Positions 43,222 through 52,750 of a DNA stretch of 64,000 bases are shown one piece after another. The position numbers and the translations under genes were made by a program. The DNA is from Mameliella sp. CS4 (GTDB lineage Bacteria; Pseudomonadota; Alphaproteobacteria; Rhodobacterales; Rhodobacteraceae). The notes under the pieces were generated by a model, which worked only from the letters and a program-made list of their open reading frames with translations, made no database searches and was not told the origin of the DNA. Location: the NCBI RefSeq assembly GCF_019392335.1, contig NZ_JAHXRQ010000006.1:124001-188000 (forward strand), given 5' to 3'. Position 1 is the first letter of the stretch, and every line of letters starts with the position of its first letter.

Positions 43222-43697
43222 ATGGAGCGTAATCCCTGCTTCTGGCAGGTCGAAACCGAGGGCAACCAGCTGCCATACCTCGATCGGCTGCAATGGCGTG
43301 TGTTGCAGGGCGCGCAGGCCATCCTGCTGGAGACCATTGCCGGCAACGTCGACATGCAGGCCCGCCGCATCGCGACCCTGGCCAACCAGCCGGCACTCTA
43401 TCAGACGGCGGGAACAAGCTGTACCGGCGCACGGCGACCGATTCCAACGACATGGCCATCCACTTCGACCACACGCACGAGGACCCTGAGTTGCGAGGCT
43501 TCCTGACCAACAGGGACGTGCGGATCGCCCTTTCGCGGGGCATCAACCGGGCGGAGATCATCGGCATCCTCACCCGGCCCAGTGTCTACGGCGTCGTCAA
43601 CGCCAAGCTGCGCAACGTGCCGGACGCCCTGCCGGGGTCATGGATGTATCCCGATCCGGGCCCGACCCTGCCGCAGACGTATTTCGACGCGGAGTGA
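43222..43697 (+). pseudogene. Frameshifted fragment of a family-5 solute-binding protein
   Basis: The first half (RNPCFWQVETEGNQLPYLDR, then IAGNVDMQARRIA) and the second half (DSNDMAIHFDHTHEDPELR, then DVRIALSRGINRAEIIGI) match SBP_bac_5 periplasmic oligopeptide/dipeptide-type binding proteins, but they lie in different reading phases. The phase change is near 43410. Only about 155 of the usual 500-600 residues are left, without a signal peptide. From here to 43862 there is no other gene. Confidence 0.78.
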
Positions 43698-43862
43698 TCT
43701 GCCGCCGGGGTGCGCAAGCACTGGCCTGACTGGCATTCCGACCGTCCGAAATTCTGAACCCCGACGGGCGGGAACACGCCGCTCACATTTTTTTCATTCT
43801 GCAGGTTCCACCGAATCGCCTTTTAGGCGACTCTGGAAGTTCATTTTCAATCGGAGTTTCCC

Positions 43863-46800
43863 ATGCGGCGTTCTGGAATTTTTGCTTTGGTTCTGTGCCT
43901 GTGCCAGGTTCTGGCGCCCCTGACCGTCGCCGAACAGGCGGCCGATCCGGCACATGGTCCAGCCCGGACCGCCCTGCCCGCCGACCTTCCCCTTCCCGGC
44001 AGCCTGCCCCTGATCGACTATGAAAAGATCCTCTTTCCCTGGATCGCCCGTCGCGAGTACGTCGGGCTGAACTGGAAGCGAGACAAGCGGTGGCGCGACA
44101 CCGGGCCCTTTGTCTTCAACATGAGCTTTGGCATCCACCCGGCGGTGCGCATGTACTACTCGCCAAAGATCATCGACTGGCTCGAAGGCGGACGGACCGG
44201 GGCCATTCCGGACGGCGCCATCGTCATCAAGGAAATGGTGACCCCGCCCGCGGCCCGCTACAACGAACAGCGCGCAGCGCTGGTGGCGCAATACCCGGAC
44301 GATCCCGCAAAGGTCGACGCCGAACTGACCGACTACGCCTATGACACCGGCGGGCTGAACTGGACCGTCATGGTCAAGGACAGTTCGCTGTCGCACGGCG
44401 GCTGGTTCTTTGCCTCGGTCTATTTCGCCGACAAGGACGACATGGCCGCGCGCAAACCCGTCATCGACAGTTTCGAGCCGCCCTACAGCCCGCCGCTTGG
44501 CGCCGGGGGCGACGGAATGTGCATGCGCTGCCATGCCTCCGCCGCAGAGGAACTGATCTTTTCCGCCCTGGAAAACGTCGAAGGCTACACCGGTGAGCCG
44601 CTGATTTTTCGCGTCGACGAAAGCTGGCGCGACCTGCCCAAGCCGCAGAAACCGGCCTTTGGCGCCGACCTGTCATCGATGATCACCTCCTACCTGAGCG
44701 ACGCCCATGATCCGGGCGCGATGCGCGCGGCGCATGTTGCGGCGGCCAAGGCCTCTCCGGTCGAGGTGAACCCAGCCTTCGCCGCCATGTTTCCGCCAAA
44801 GGACGGGATCGAAATCCCGCGGACACAGCTGCAAACCCTGCCCAGCGAATGGCTGGACCACGTCCCCGCCCGCCCGAACGACACCCAGCATTTCCTGACC
44901 TCCGACAATTGTGTCGGCTGCCACGGCGGGCTGGGCGGCGCGCCCTCGGGTGTGACCATGTTCATCAAGACCGGATCGGACTACGGCAAGGGGTACAATA
45001 TCTCGGAATATGGCGAATGGCGCTGGTCGCCGATGGGCCTGGCCGGGCGTGACCCGATCTTTTTCGCCCAGCTGGAATCCGAATTCGCCCTGCTGAATCG
45101 GGCCGGCGCGGGCGACCTGTCGGACAACCTTGGCACCACCTGCCTGTCCTGCCACGGCGCGATGGGCCAGCGGCAGCTGGAAATCGACGCCCATGACACC
45201 CCCGAGCTGGGGCTGGACGGCAATGTCTTCAAACCAGACTACGCCCTGCTGCACACGCCCCTGACAACCAAACAAAAGGACAAGCAGATCGCCGACGGGA
45301 CCTATGACTACCACGTCTACGGCAATCTCGCGCGCGAGGGCATATCCTGTTCCGTCTGCCACCATATCGCGCCCCCAGAACGGGCCGAGGGCCAGCCGGA
45401 CTACAACCCGCTGGACACCTACCTGATGAACGGCACCACCGGCGTCTTCCGCCTGAACAAGGCCAGCGAATTGATCGGCCCCTTTGCCGATGTCCGCCAG
45501 AAGCCGATGGAAAACGCAATGGGCATCACCCCGGTGCATGACACCTACATCAAGGACAGCGAGATGTGCGGCGCCTGCCACACCATCAACCTGCCCAACG
45601 TGGACGCCCCCACCGATGCGCCCCTGCCCGGGTTCACCGCCGCCGAACAGGCGGTGCTGAACAAGGCCGCGCAGAACGCCGTCAGCTTTCTGTCCGATCA
45701 ATACGGCGCCACCTACCGGGAACCGCTGGTCAAGTTCCAGCACTCGGTCGAACAGGCCACCTTCCTGGAATGGAAGAACAGCCAGTTTGCCGATGCGGGC
45801 ACCGCCCGGTCCTGCCAGGATTGTCACATGAAGGGCAATTTCGAAACGCTGGACGGCAAGATCAAGATCGACAGCCTGACCACGCAGATCGCCTCGATCC
45901 AGGACACGAACCTGCCCGACGTGCCCCACGCCCTGCCTCAGGACAAGATCGACGTGCCTTTCCGCGACAACTACAAGCGGCACAGTTTCGTGGGGCTCAA
46001 TGCCTTCATGGTGGCCATGCTGTCGCAGTTCGACGAGGAAATGGGGCTGGGTCCCAAGGACCCGATGACCTACGCCACCAACGGCGCCCAGCTCTCGATG
46101 GACACGATGGCCCTGCAGGCGCGGGACGAAACGGCGGATGTGAAAATCCAGAGCCTGACAGGCGCGGACGGCACCCTGACGGCACTCGTGACCGTCGACA
46201 ACAAAACCGGCCACCGCCTGCCCTCGGGCGTCGGTTTCCGCCGCGCCTTCCTGGAGGTCCGCGTGACCGATGCCGCGGGCAAGCAGATCTGGTGTTCGGG
46301 CTGCACTAATGGCGCCGGTGTCATCATCGGCCCGGATGGCAAACCGCTGAAGACCGAATTCCTGGATTTCGTCCCCGAGGGCGCGACAGAGGCGCTCTAC
46401 CAGCCGCATCACGACCTGATCGACGACCAGACACAGGTGCAGATCTACGAAGAGCTGACCCAGAACGCGCAAAAGCAGTTCACCACCAGCTTCGTGCACC
46501 GCGTCTATCACCCCAAGGACAACCGCCTGCTGCCCTGGGGCGCGGCGAAACCGGGGACAGAGGCCTTTGAGAAACGGTTCGGATCATCCGAAGTGACCGC
46601 CGCCTTCATGAAGGTCACGATGCCCGAGGGCCGTGCAGCAAAAGACGCGGGCGTGATGGCCGGCAAGGATGAACTCACCTACAAGATCACCCTGCCCGAC
46701 GGGGTCGACCCAAAAGCCGTGACCCTGCACGCCACGCTCTATTCCCAGGCCATTCCGCCCTACTACCTCAAGCAGCGATTCGAGACCGCGCCGGACGGCC

Positions 46801-46907
46801 CCGCGACACAACGGCTCTACTATCTGGCCAGCCGGCTCAAGACCAAGGGCACCCTGATCGAGAATTGGAAGCTGAAGATCCAGGGCGACACGGCACAGCT
46901 GCCCTGA
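43863..46907 (+). CDS. Exported six-haem c-type cytochrome with P460-like N-domain
   Basis: A protein of 1014 residues with a signal peptide at 1-23. Six CxxCH sites are present: 220-224, 350-354, 427-431, 496-500, 569-573 and 651-655. The N-terminal part (about 50-245) resembles a cytochrome P460 domain (IPDGAIVIKEM, LNWTVMVKDSSLSHGGWFFASVYF). The CSGCT near 815 is not a haem site. The last 350 residues are beta-rich. It is probably a periplasmic redox protein. Substrate and electron partner are unknown. It sits just after the decayed uronate region and forms a single-gene unit. Confidence 0.87.
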   Translation: MRRSGIFALVLCLCQVLAPLTVAEQAADPAHGPARTALPADLPLPGSLPLIDYEKILFPWIARREYVGLNWKRDKRWRDTGPFVFNMSFGIHPAVRMYYSPKIIDWLEGGRTGAIPDGAIVIKEMVTPPAARYNEQRAALVAQYPDDPAKVDAELTDYAYDTGGLNWTVMVKDSSLSHGGWFFASVYFADKDDMAARKPVIDSFEPPYSPPLGAGGDGMCMRCHASAAEELIFSALENVEGYTGEPLIFRVDESWRDLPKPQKPAFGADLSSMITSYLSDAHDPGAMRAAHVAAAKASPVEVNPAFAAMFPPKDGIEIPRTQLQTLPSEWLDHVPARPNDTQHFLTSDNCVGCHGGLGGAPSGVTMFIKTGSDYGKGYNISEYGEWRWSPMGLAGRDPIFFAQLESEFALLNRAGAGDLSDNLGTTCLSCHGAMGQRQLEIDAHDTPELGLDGNVFKPDYALLHTPLTTKQKDKQIADGTYDYHVYGNLAREGISCSVCHHIAPPERAEGQPDYNPLDTYLMNGTTGVFRLNKASELIGPFADVRQKPMENAMGITPVHDTYIKDSEMCGACHTINLPNVDAPTDAPLPGFTAAEQAVLNKAAQNAVSFLSDQYGATYREPLVKFQHSVEQATFLEWKNSQFADAGTARSCQDCHMKGNFETLDGKIKIDSLTTQIASIQDTNLPDVPHALPQDKIDVPFRDNYKRHSFVGLNAFMVAMLSQFDEEMGLGPKDPMTYATNGAQLSMDTMALQARDETADVKIQSLTGADGTLTALVTVDNKTGHRLPSGVGFRRAFLEVRVTDAAGKQIWCSGCTNGAGVIIGPDGKPLKTEFLDFVPEGATEALYQPHHDLIDDQTQVQIYEELTQNAQKQFTTSFVHRVYHPKDNRLLPWGAAKPGTEAFEKRFGSSEVTAAFMKVTMPEGRAAKDAGVMAGKDELTYKITLPDGVDPKAVTLHATLYSQAIPPYYLKQRFETAPDGPATQRLYYLASRLKTKGTLIENWKLKIQGDTAQLP

Positions 46908-47002
46908 CATCCCCCTGTTCCGCTCTGCATGGCTTTGCGGCATGATGTGACAACCCCGGCCGGGAGACCGACCGGGGCGGCGGTCATGGATGGATTGGTA
47001 CA

Positions 47003-47545
47003 TTGGATTTCAAGCGTTTCGGGTGGCTGGCTGCCCTTCTGGCCGTGATCTGGGGGGTGGAAGCGGTCAACCTGCTGACGGGCAACGCGCTCAACGGTTG
47101 GCTTGGCCTGCGGCCACGATCGCTAGGCGGGCTGGACGGGATCGTCTTCATGCCGCTGCTGCACGGCTCGGTCGCCCATGCGGCGGCCAATACCGCGCCG
47201 CTGGCGGTGCTGGGCGCGCTTCTTGTCATCACGGCGCGATCGGTGGCGGTGGTGGCCTCGCTGCTGATCGTTGTCCTTGGCGGGCTGGGCGTCTGGCTGT
47301 TTGGCAACCCCGCAATCCACGTCGGCGCCTCCGGGCTGATCTTTGGCTGGTTCGGCTTTCTGGTGGCGCGGGGCCTGGTCGAAAAGCGCCTTGTCCCGCT
47401 GCTGGTGGCGGCGGGCGTTGCCGTGGTCTACGGAACGATGGTCTGGGGCGTTTTGCCCGGCCAGCCCGGTGTCAGCTGGGAATCGCATTTCTTCGGCGCG
47501 CTCGCCGGCATCGCCGCGGCAAGGGCCTTGCGCGGGACCGCCTGA
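47003..47545 (+). CDS. Rhomboid-family intramembrane serine protease
   Basis: A protein of 180 residues with six hydrophobic helices. The catalytic dyad is Ser110 in HVGASGLIFG (GxSG) and His162 in WESHFFGALAG. HGSVAHAAAN (54-63) gives the supporting HxxxxHxxxN residues. The start is TTG 47003, the only suitable start in frame with the first helix. It acts in the inner membrane; the substrate is unknown. The tRNA-Arg gene lies 27 nt downstream on the other strand. Confidence 0.85.
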   Translation: MDFKRFGWLAALLAVIWGVEAVNLLTGNALNGWLGLRPRSLGGLDGIVFMPLLHGSVAHAAANTAPLAVLGALLVITARSVAVVASLLIVVLGGLGVWLFGNPAIHVGASGLIFGWFGFLVARGLVEKRLVPLLVAAGVAVVYGTMVWGVLPGQPGVSWESHFFGALAGIAAARALRGTA

Positions 47546-47572
47546 CCCGCCGAGCGCGCGGGAGCATAGAAA

Positions 47573-47649
47573 TGGCGACCCCGGCAGGATTCGAACCTGC
47601 AACCTGCCCCTTAGGAGGGGGCTGCTCTATCCAGTTGAGCCACGGGGCC
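47573..47649 (-). tRNA. tRNA-Arg(CCU)
   Basis: On the minus strand, the acceptor stem GGCCCCG/CGGGGTC has discriminator G and encoded CCA. The anticodon stem is GCCCC/GGGGC with loop CTCCTAA, anticodon CCU. The T arm is GCAGG-TTCGAAT-CCTGC. All arms pair well. Confidence 0.95.
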
Positions 47650-47770
47650 GTCGGCGCCTCCTTACCCTGCCACGCCGGGCTTGTCATCCCGGATGGTTGC
47701 AGAGCATACCGCTCTTGCACAGCGCCCTGATTGCGGTAACGTATCGCTATCTCACGAAAAGGATTTGCCC

Positions 47771-48796
47771 TTGGCCGCCGACGACTCCCGCCCGCTTACC
47801 CTTCGCGATGTCTCCGAGGCATCCGGCGTCTCGGAAATGACCGTCAGCCGCGTCTTGCGCAACCGCGGGGACGTCAGCCAGGCGACCCGGGAAAAGGTTC
47901 TGGAAGCGGCCAAGACGCTGGGCTACGTGCCCAACAAGATCGCAGGCGCGCTTGCCAGCCAGCGGGTGAACCTCGTCGCGGTCATCATCCCCTCCTTGCG
48001 CAACATGGTCTTCCCCGAGGTTCTGTCGGGCATCTCCAGCGTGTTGGAAGAGACCGAGCTGCAGCCCGTGGTCGGCGTCACCGACTACCTGCCCGAAAAG
48101 GAAGAGCGCGTCCTCTACGAGATGCTCTCGTGGCGCCCCTCGGGCGTGATCGTGGCCGGGCTGGAACATACCGAGGCCGCGCGCGCCATGCTCAAGGCCA
48201 GCGGCATCCCGGTGGTCGAGATCATGGACACCGACGGCAAGCCGATCGACTGCGCCGTGGGCATCAGCCATCGCAGGGCGGGCCGCGAAATGGCCCGCGC
48301 GATCCTGAAACAGGGCTATCAGCGCATCGGCTTCATGGGCACCAAGATGCCGCTGGACCACCGCGCGCGCAAACGCTTCGAGGGCTTCACCGAGGCGTTG
48401 GCAAAGGAAGGCGTCGAGGTGATCGACCAGGAATTCTATTCCGGCGGTTCCGCCCTCGCCAAGGGGCGCGAAATGACCAAGGCCATGCTGGAGCGTGAGC
48501 CGGAGCTAGACTTCCTCTATTATTCCAACGACATGATCGCGGCGGGCGGCCTGTTGCACCTGCTGGATGCGGGCATAGAGATCCCCGGCCAGATCGGTCT
48601 TGCCGGGTTCAACGGGGTCGAATTGCTGGACGGCCTGCCGCGCAAGCTGGCGACGATGGATGCCTGCCGGGCGGAAATCGGGCGCAAGGCCGCACAGATC
48701 ATCTCCGGCCGGGTCGACAACCCAGAGGCGGAGTTTGAGCCGATCATCGAACTGGCGCCCAAACTGGACTACGGCGACACGCTGAAGCGGCGCTGA
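47771..48796 (+). CDS. LacI-family transcriptional regulator, GntR-like
   Basis: A protein of 341 residues. The N-terminal helix-turn-helix (LTLRDVSEASGVSEMTVSRVLRNRGDVS) and hinge (GYVPNKIAGALAS) are followed by a periplasmic-binding-like effector domain. It resembles the gluconate-responsive LacI subgroup (GVSEMTVSRVLR, FMGTKMPLDHRARKRFEGF). The start is TTG 47771, eight bases after AAAGGA. It is a single gene with no sugar operon adjacent, so the regulon is probably elsewhere. Confidence 0.93.
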   Translation: MAADDSRPLTLRDVSEASGVSEMTVSRVLRNRGDVSQATREKVLEAAKTLGYVPNKIAGALASQRVNLVAVIIPSLRNMVFPEVLSGISSVLEETELQPVVGVTDYLPEKEERVLYEMLSWRPSGVIVAGLEHTEAARAMLKASGIPVVEIMDTDGKPIDCAVGISHRRAGREMARAILKQGYQRIGFMGTKMPLDHRARKRFEGFTEALAKEGVEVIDQEFYSGGSALAKGREMTKAMLEREPELDFLYYSNDMIAAGGLLHLLDAGIEIPGQIGLAGFNGVELLDGLPRKLATMDACRAEIGRKAAQIISGRVDNPEAEFEPIIELAPKLDYGDTLKRR

Positions 48797-48813
48797 AAGC
48801 CCCGCGCACCGCA

Positions 48814-48834
48814 GTCCCGGGCCTGCCCCGGGAC
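48814..48834. terminator. Hairpin between convergent LacI and cmk genes
   Basis: GTCCCGGG-cctgc-CCCGGGAC is an 8-bp perfect stem in the 48-nt gap between convergent stops. No T-run follows, so termination is inferred from position. Confidence 0.45.
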
Positions 48835-48844
48835 CTCGCGGCCC

Positions 48845-49459
48845 CTAACCCGCCGCTCCGGCGCGCTCCACGATGGCAATGGCCTCGGCCACCGCATCCG
48901 CAATGGCCATTTTCGACGTGTCCAGCGTGATCGCATCCTCTGCCGGTTTCAGCGGCGCATCGGCCCGGTTCATGTCGCGCGCATCGCGGGCCAGGACGTC
49001 CTCCAGCACCTCTTCCAGTGTCACCTCGTGCCCTGAAGCCACCAGTTCGCGCCACCGCCGCTCGGCCCGCACCTCGGCGCCGGCAATCACGAACAGCTTG
49101 GCCTCGGCCTCGGGGCAGATCACTGTCCCGATGTCGCGCCCGTCCAGAACTGCGCCCCCCGACCGCCGGGCAAAAGCCCGCTGCACATCGACCAGCGCCG
49201 CCCGCACATCGGGCAAGGCCGCCACTTTCGAAGCCGCCTGAGCCACCTCCGGCCCCCGCAGGTCCTGCGCGTCCAGCCCTGTCACGTCCAGCCCCTGCGC
49301 CGCCTCCAGCGGCGGCACACCCAACAGCATCTGCCGCCCGACCGCGCGATACAGCAGCCCGGTGTCCAGATGCGCAAAACCGAAATGCGCCGCAAGCTGG
49401 CGCGCGATGGTGCCCTTGCCGCTGGCGGCGGGGCCGTCGATGGCGATGGTAAAACTCAC
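48845..49459 (-). CDS. cmk: Cytidylate kinase
   Basis: Phosphorylates CMP/dCMP with ATP. It has 204 residues. The P-loop is [11 protein letters not shown] at 9-19, then the [13 protein letters not shown] nucleotide-binding region, [14 protein letters not shown] with the CMP contacts, and the lid arginines near RAERRWREL. Length is slightly below that of E. coli Cmk. It overlaps the downstream GFA-family gene: its ATG and that gene's stop share 4 bp, that gene being upstream on the minus strand. Confidence 0.96.
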   Translation of the reverse strand: MSFTIAIDGPAASGKGTIARQLAAHFGFAHLDTGLLYRAVGRQMLLGVPPLEAAQGLDVTGLDAQDLRGPEVAQAASKVAALPDVRAALVDVQRAFARRSGGAVLDGRDIGTVICPEAEAKLFVIAGAEVRAERRWRELVASGHEVTLEEVLEDVLARDARDMNRADAPLKPAEDAITLDTSKMAIADAVAEAIAIVERAGAAG

Positions 49460-49875
49460 GCGATCACCTGTGTTGTCATGCCCGGGTCAGCGCCATCGGC
49501 CCGGGGCAGGCCCCCGCCGATATCATAGTAGTCCCCCTTGTCGGCGCAAAAGATGTGCCCCGACAAGTGCAGCCCGGTCGGCCCGTCGATGGTCCCGGCA
49601 AAGATCGACAGATGGGTGCCCGGCCCGTCCCAGAATAGGTTGCTGCCGCAGGTCCCGCAGAAGCCGCGCCGCGCTGTCTCGGACGATCCGTACCAGGTCA
49701 CGTCACCCGTCACCGAAACCGTCTCACGCGGCGCCGATGTGGCTGCCACGTGATGTCCCGAGGTCTTGCGGCACTGGCTGCAATGGCAGGCGATCACCGG
49801 GCGCAGGGCGCCGCTCACGCGGTAGGTCACCGCCTTGCAGAGGCATCCCCCCGTCACTCCAGCCGCAGCCTGCAT
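49456..49875 (-). CDS. GFA/CENP-V-family zinc-binding protein
   Basis: A protein of 139 residues of the glutathione-dependent formaldehyde-activating (GFA)/CENP-V fold. The zinc cysteines are in [23 protein letters not shown] and [11 protein letters not shown]. These are the standard three cysteine groups, all intact. The ATG at 49875 has AGGGAG six bases upstream. Its stop overlaps the cmk start by 4 bp. The activity of most members is undefined. Confidence 0.9.
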   Translation of the reverse strand: MQAAAGVTGGCLCKAVTYRVSGALRPVIACHCSQCRKTSGHHVAATSAPRETVSVTGDVTWYGSSETARRGFCGTCGSNLFWDGPGTHLSIFAGTIDGPTGLHLSGHIFCADKGDYYDIGGGLPRADGADPGMTTQVIA

Positions 49876-49947
49876 CGCACACTCCCTGTCCATCCTCCCG
49901 AGGCGTAGCAAGAGCGCGCCCCGGGGAAAAGCCCCAGCCGCTCCGCC

Positions 49948-51291
49948 TCAGCCGCGCGTGATCTCGGCGCCCAGGTTGCCCATCAGCGTCTCGAAGATCG
50001 GAAAGGACGTGGCGATCGGCCCGCCGTCATCCACCGTCATTGGCCGTGCGGCGGCAAACCCCATGACAAGAAAGGACATGGCGATGCGGTGATCCAGGTG
50101 GCTTTCCACCGTCACGCCGCCCGCAACCTTGCCATGCCCGCGCCCCTCGACGGTCCACCAGTCCTCGCCTTCCTCGACATGCACACCGGCGGCACGCAGG
50201 CCTGTGGCCATCGCATCAATCCGGTCACTTTCCTTGACGCGCAACTCCTTGACGCCCGGCATATGCGTGCGCCCCTCGGCGAAACTGGCGACAACCGACA
50301 GCACCGGATATTCGTCGATCATGCTGGCGGCGCGCTCGGCGGGCACCTCGATCCCCTTGAGATCGGGCGAGAAGCGCGCGCGCAAATCGGCCACCGGCTC
50401 GCCCCCTTCTTCGCGCGCGTTCTCATAGGTCAGGTCGGCGCCCATCTCGCGCAGCGTGGCAAACAGCCCCGCGCGCGTCGGGTTCAGCCCAATGTTCGGC
50501 ACCACCACGTCCGACCCTTCGGTGATGATCGCCGCGCAGACCGGGAAAGCCGCCGACGAGGGATCGCGCGGCACGGTGATGGTCTGCGGTTTCAGTTCGG
50601 GCCGCCCCTGCAGGGTGATGACCCGTCCCGCGTCGGTGACCTCGGTCGAGATCGTGGCCCCGAAGCCCGCCAGCATCCGTTCCGAGTGATCCCGCGTCGC
50701 CTCGCGCTCGATCACCACGGTCTCGCCCGGCGCGTTCAGCCCGGCCAGCAGAACGGCGGATTTCACCTGCGCCGAGGGCACCGGCACCTCGTAGCGCACC
50801 GGCAGCGGCTCGGCAGCGCCGACGATGGTCATGGGCAGCCGACCGCCCGACCGCCCATAGGCCCGCGTCCCGAACAGGTCCAGCGGATCGGTCACGCGGG
50901 CCATCGGGCGCTTGTTCAGGCTGGCGTCACCGGTAAAGGTCGCCACGATGGGCGAGGTGGCCATCGCCCCGATGATCAGCCGCACCCCGGTGCCCGAGTT
51001 GCCACAGTCGATCACGTTGTCCGGTTCGCCAAAGCCGCCGACCCCCACGCCATGCACATGCCAGGTGTCGCCGATCTTCTCGACCTGGGCGCCAAAGGCC
51101 TGCATGGCTTTGGCGGTGTCCAGCACGTCCTGCCCTTCCAGCAGTCCGGTCACCTTGGTCTCGCCCACCGCCATCGCGCCCAGGATCAGCGAGCGGTGAG
51201 AAATCGACTTGTCGCCGGGCACATGCGCCTCGCCCGCCAAGGGGCCGGAGGCACGCGAAGTCATCGGGATCGGGGTGCCGTGGGCGGACAT
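49948..51291 (-). CDS. aroA: 3-phosphoshikimate 1-carboxyvinyltransferase (EPSP synthase)
   Basis: Transfers enolpyruvyl from PEP to shikimate-3-phosphate in aromatic synthesis. It has 447 residues. [16 protein letters not shown] binds S3[12 protein letters not shown] is the PEP loop, and LKVKES-type [18 protein letters not shown] lies near the end. A glycine/alanine-type active site ([13 protein letters not shown]) resembles class II enzymes. The ATG at 51291 has GGAGA upstream. It is followed after 72 nt by the GFA-family and cmk genes. Confidence 0.97.
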   Translation of the reverse strand: MSAHGTPIPMTSRASGPLAGEAHVPGDKSISHRSLILGAMAVGETKVTGLLEGQDVLDTAKAMQAFGAQVEKIGDTWHVHGVGVGGFGEPDNVIDCGNSGTGVRLIIGAMATSPIVATFTGDASLNKRPMARVTDPLDLFGTRAYGRSGGRLPMTIVGAAEPLPVRYEVPVPSAQVKSAVLLAGLNAPGETVVIEREATRDHSERMLAGFGATISTEVTDAGRVITLQGRPELKPQTITVPRDPSSAAFPVCAAIITEGSDVVVPNIGLNPTRAGLFATLREMGADLTYENAREEGGEPVADLRARFSPDLKGIEVPAERAASMIDEYPVLSVVASFAEGRTHMPGVKELRVKESDRIDAMATGLRAAGVHVEEGEDWWTVEGRGHGKVAGGVTVESHLDHRIAMSFLVMGFAAARPMTVDDGGPIATSFPIFETLMGNLGAEITRG

Positions 51292-51374
51292 GGGGCGGTC
51301 TCCTGCAAAATCGTCGCCGCCTGATAGCAAGCGCCCGGGACAAGGTCCATCGCGCTCGTGCAGCGCCGCGCCCC

Positions 51375-51440
51375 TGTTTCTTCTCTCTCCAAATATCTCC
51401 GGGGGTGAAGGCCGCAGGCCGAGGGGGCAGCGCCCCCTGC
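51375..51440 (+). repeat. Dispersed intergenic element, copy E
   Basis: TTTCTTCTCTCTCCAAATAT, then CTCCGGGGG, GCCGCAGGCC and GGGGGCAGCGCCCCC. The hairpin ends 5 nt from the trmB stop codon. Confidence 0.6.
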
Positions 51441-51444
51441 CCGC

Positions 51445-52158
51445 TCACCGCCTGTGGAAGGTCAGGTAATGCGGCACGCGCCCCTCGCGCAGGGCCTTCT
51501 GCTCGTAGCGGGTCGAATACCAGTCAGCCCAGGGTGTGCGCCAATCCTCCGGCCCTTCGGCGGTCCATCTGAACCCGGCTTTCGGGACCTCGACCAGCGT
51601 CTGACGGACATAGTCGGGAATGTCTGTGGCGACGCGGAACTCGGCCCCCGGTTTCAGCACCCGGTGCAGTGGTTCCAGATGCTCCTGCGTCACAAAGCGC
51701 CGCCGGTGGTGCTTCTTCTTGGGCCAGGGATCGGGATACAGCAGAAAGGCCTTCGAGATCGACTGGTCCGGCAGCACGTCGAACAGGTTGCGCGCATCGC
51801 CGGGATAGACCCGCAGGTTCTCTGCGCCCGCCTCCCGGATCTTGCCCAGGAGCATTGCCACGCCGTTGATGAAGGGCTCGGCCCCGATGATGCCCACGCC
51901 CGGATTCCCGACCGCCTGGTGCACCATGTGCTCGCCGCCGCCAAAGCCGATTTCCAGCCAGACCGGCGCACCACCAAAGAGCGCGCCCGTGTCCAGCGGC
52001 GTCCGGTCGGGGTTTTCCTCCCAGTCGACCGCACCGGGCGACAGCCGGTCCAGGTCCTCCTGCAGGTACTCTTCCTGTTTCGGCCGCAGGGTCTTGCCCT
52101 TTATGCGGCCGTAGAAATTGCGCCAGGGGGCGCCGGGGTGCTTGTTTGACGTGGTCAT
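51445..52158 (-). CDS. trmB: tRNA (guanine-N7-)-methyltransferase
   Basis: Methylates G46 in the variable loop of tRNAs. It has 237 residues. EIGFGGGEHMVHQA is the SAM motif, the PDPWPKKKHHRRR stretch is the tRNA-binding TrmB signature, and TDIPDYVRQTL follows. The length is normal. It belongs to the conserved minus-strand run with metK, lnt and miaB, although two hydrolase genes intervene. Confidence 0.96.
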   Translation of the reverse strand: MTTSNKHPGAPWRNFYGRIKGKTLRPKQEEYLQEDLDRLSPGAVDWEENPDRTPLDTGALFGGAPVWLEIGFGGGEHMVHQAVGNPGVGIIGAEPFINGVAMLLGKIREAGAENLRVYPGDARNLFDVLPDQSISKAFLLYPDPWPKKKHHRRRFVTQEHLEPLHRVLKPGAEFRVATDIPDYVRQTLVEVPKAGFRWTAEGPEDWRTPWADWYSTRYEQKALREGRVPHYLTFHRR

Positions 52159-52210
52159 GGCCCGGGCGCTTAGCGCCCGGCGCCCGATCGTGCAAGGCTC
52201 CTCTGCGCGC

Positions 52211-52750
52211 TCACGGCGCGATCAGGATGCTCCCCAGCACCTCCAGCCCGTCGCCATTCCGACGCACCACCAGCACCTCGCCCGACCGCGTGCCGCGCCC
52301 GGTCAGCGCGCTGATGTTGACCTGGTGCGTGACAACGATGGGCCGTCCCCCCCGCGTTTCCAACAGCTCCAGCGCGCCAGCCGTCCGCACCGCGCGCTGG
52401 TCGAAATCGCGAAAGAAGGAGTTGAACACGGGCGCCGGTGTCACCTCTCCCAGCTCCAGCAGGCTGGCCGTTTCCTGGCAGCGGCACCACTGGCTGCTCA
52501 GCACCGCGTCGAACTGCACCCCGCGCGCGCGAAAGGCCGCCCCGATGGCGCGTGCCTGCGCCCTGCCCCGGTCATCGAGGTTGCGCTGCGTGCTGCAGTC
52601 TTCCAGCGTGAAACCCGCCGGATCGCCCGTGCCGGGCGCCAGCGCGTGGCGCATGATGGCAAAGGCGCCAGGCCGGTCCAGCGCGGCCCAGTCATTGGCC
52701 ATCAGCACCCCCGGCCACAACAGGCCGAGGGCAAGGATCAGGAACCGCAT
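52211..52750 (-). CDS. Exported histidine-phosphatase-family protein
   Basis: A protein of 179 residues. The signal-like N-terminus MRFLILALGLLWPGVLMAND precedes a histidine phosphatase domain. That domain has the RHG variant MRHALAPG (catalytic His), DDRGRAQARAIG, SSQWCRCQETA and the second His in VVTHQVNISAL. It is exported, probably periplasmic. The start overlaps the dienelactone-hydrolase stop by one base (TGATG). Substrate is unknown. Confidence 0.85.
   Translation of the reverse strand: MRFLILALGLLWPGVLMANDWAALDRPGAFAIMRHALAPGTGDPAGFTLEDCSTQRNLDDRGRAQARAIGAAFRARGVQFDAVLSSQWCRCQETASLLELGEVTPAPVFNSFFRDFDQRAVRTAGALELLETRGGRPIVVTHQVNISALTGRGTRSGEVLVVRRNGDGLEVLGSILIAP

Noticed and set aside
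46290..46320. Seventh haem site (CSGCT) in the multihaem cytochrome
   Set aside because: The final residue is Thr, not His, so it does not meet CxxCH.
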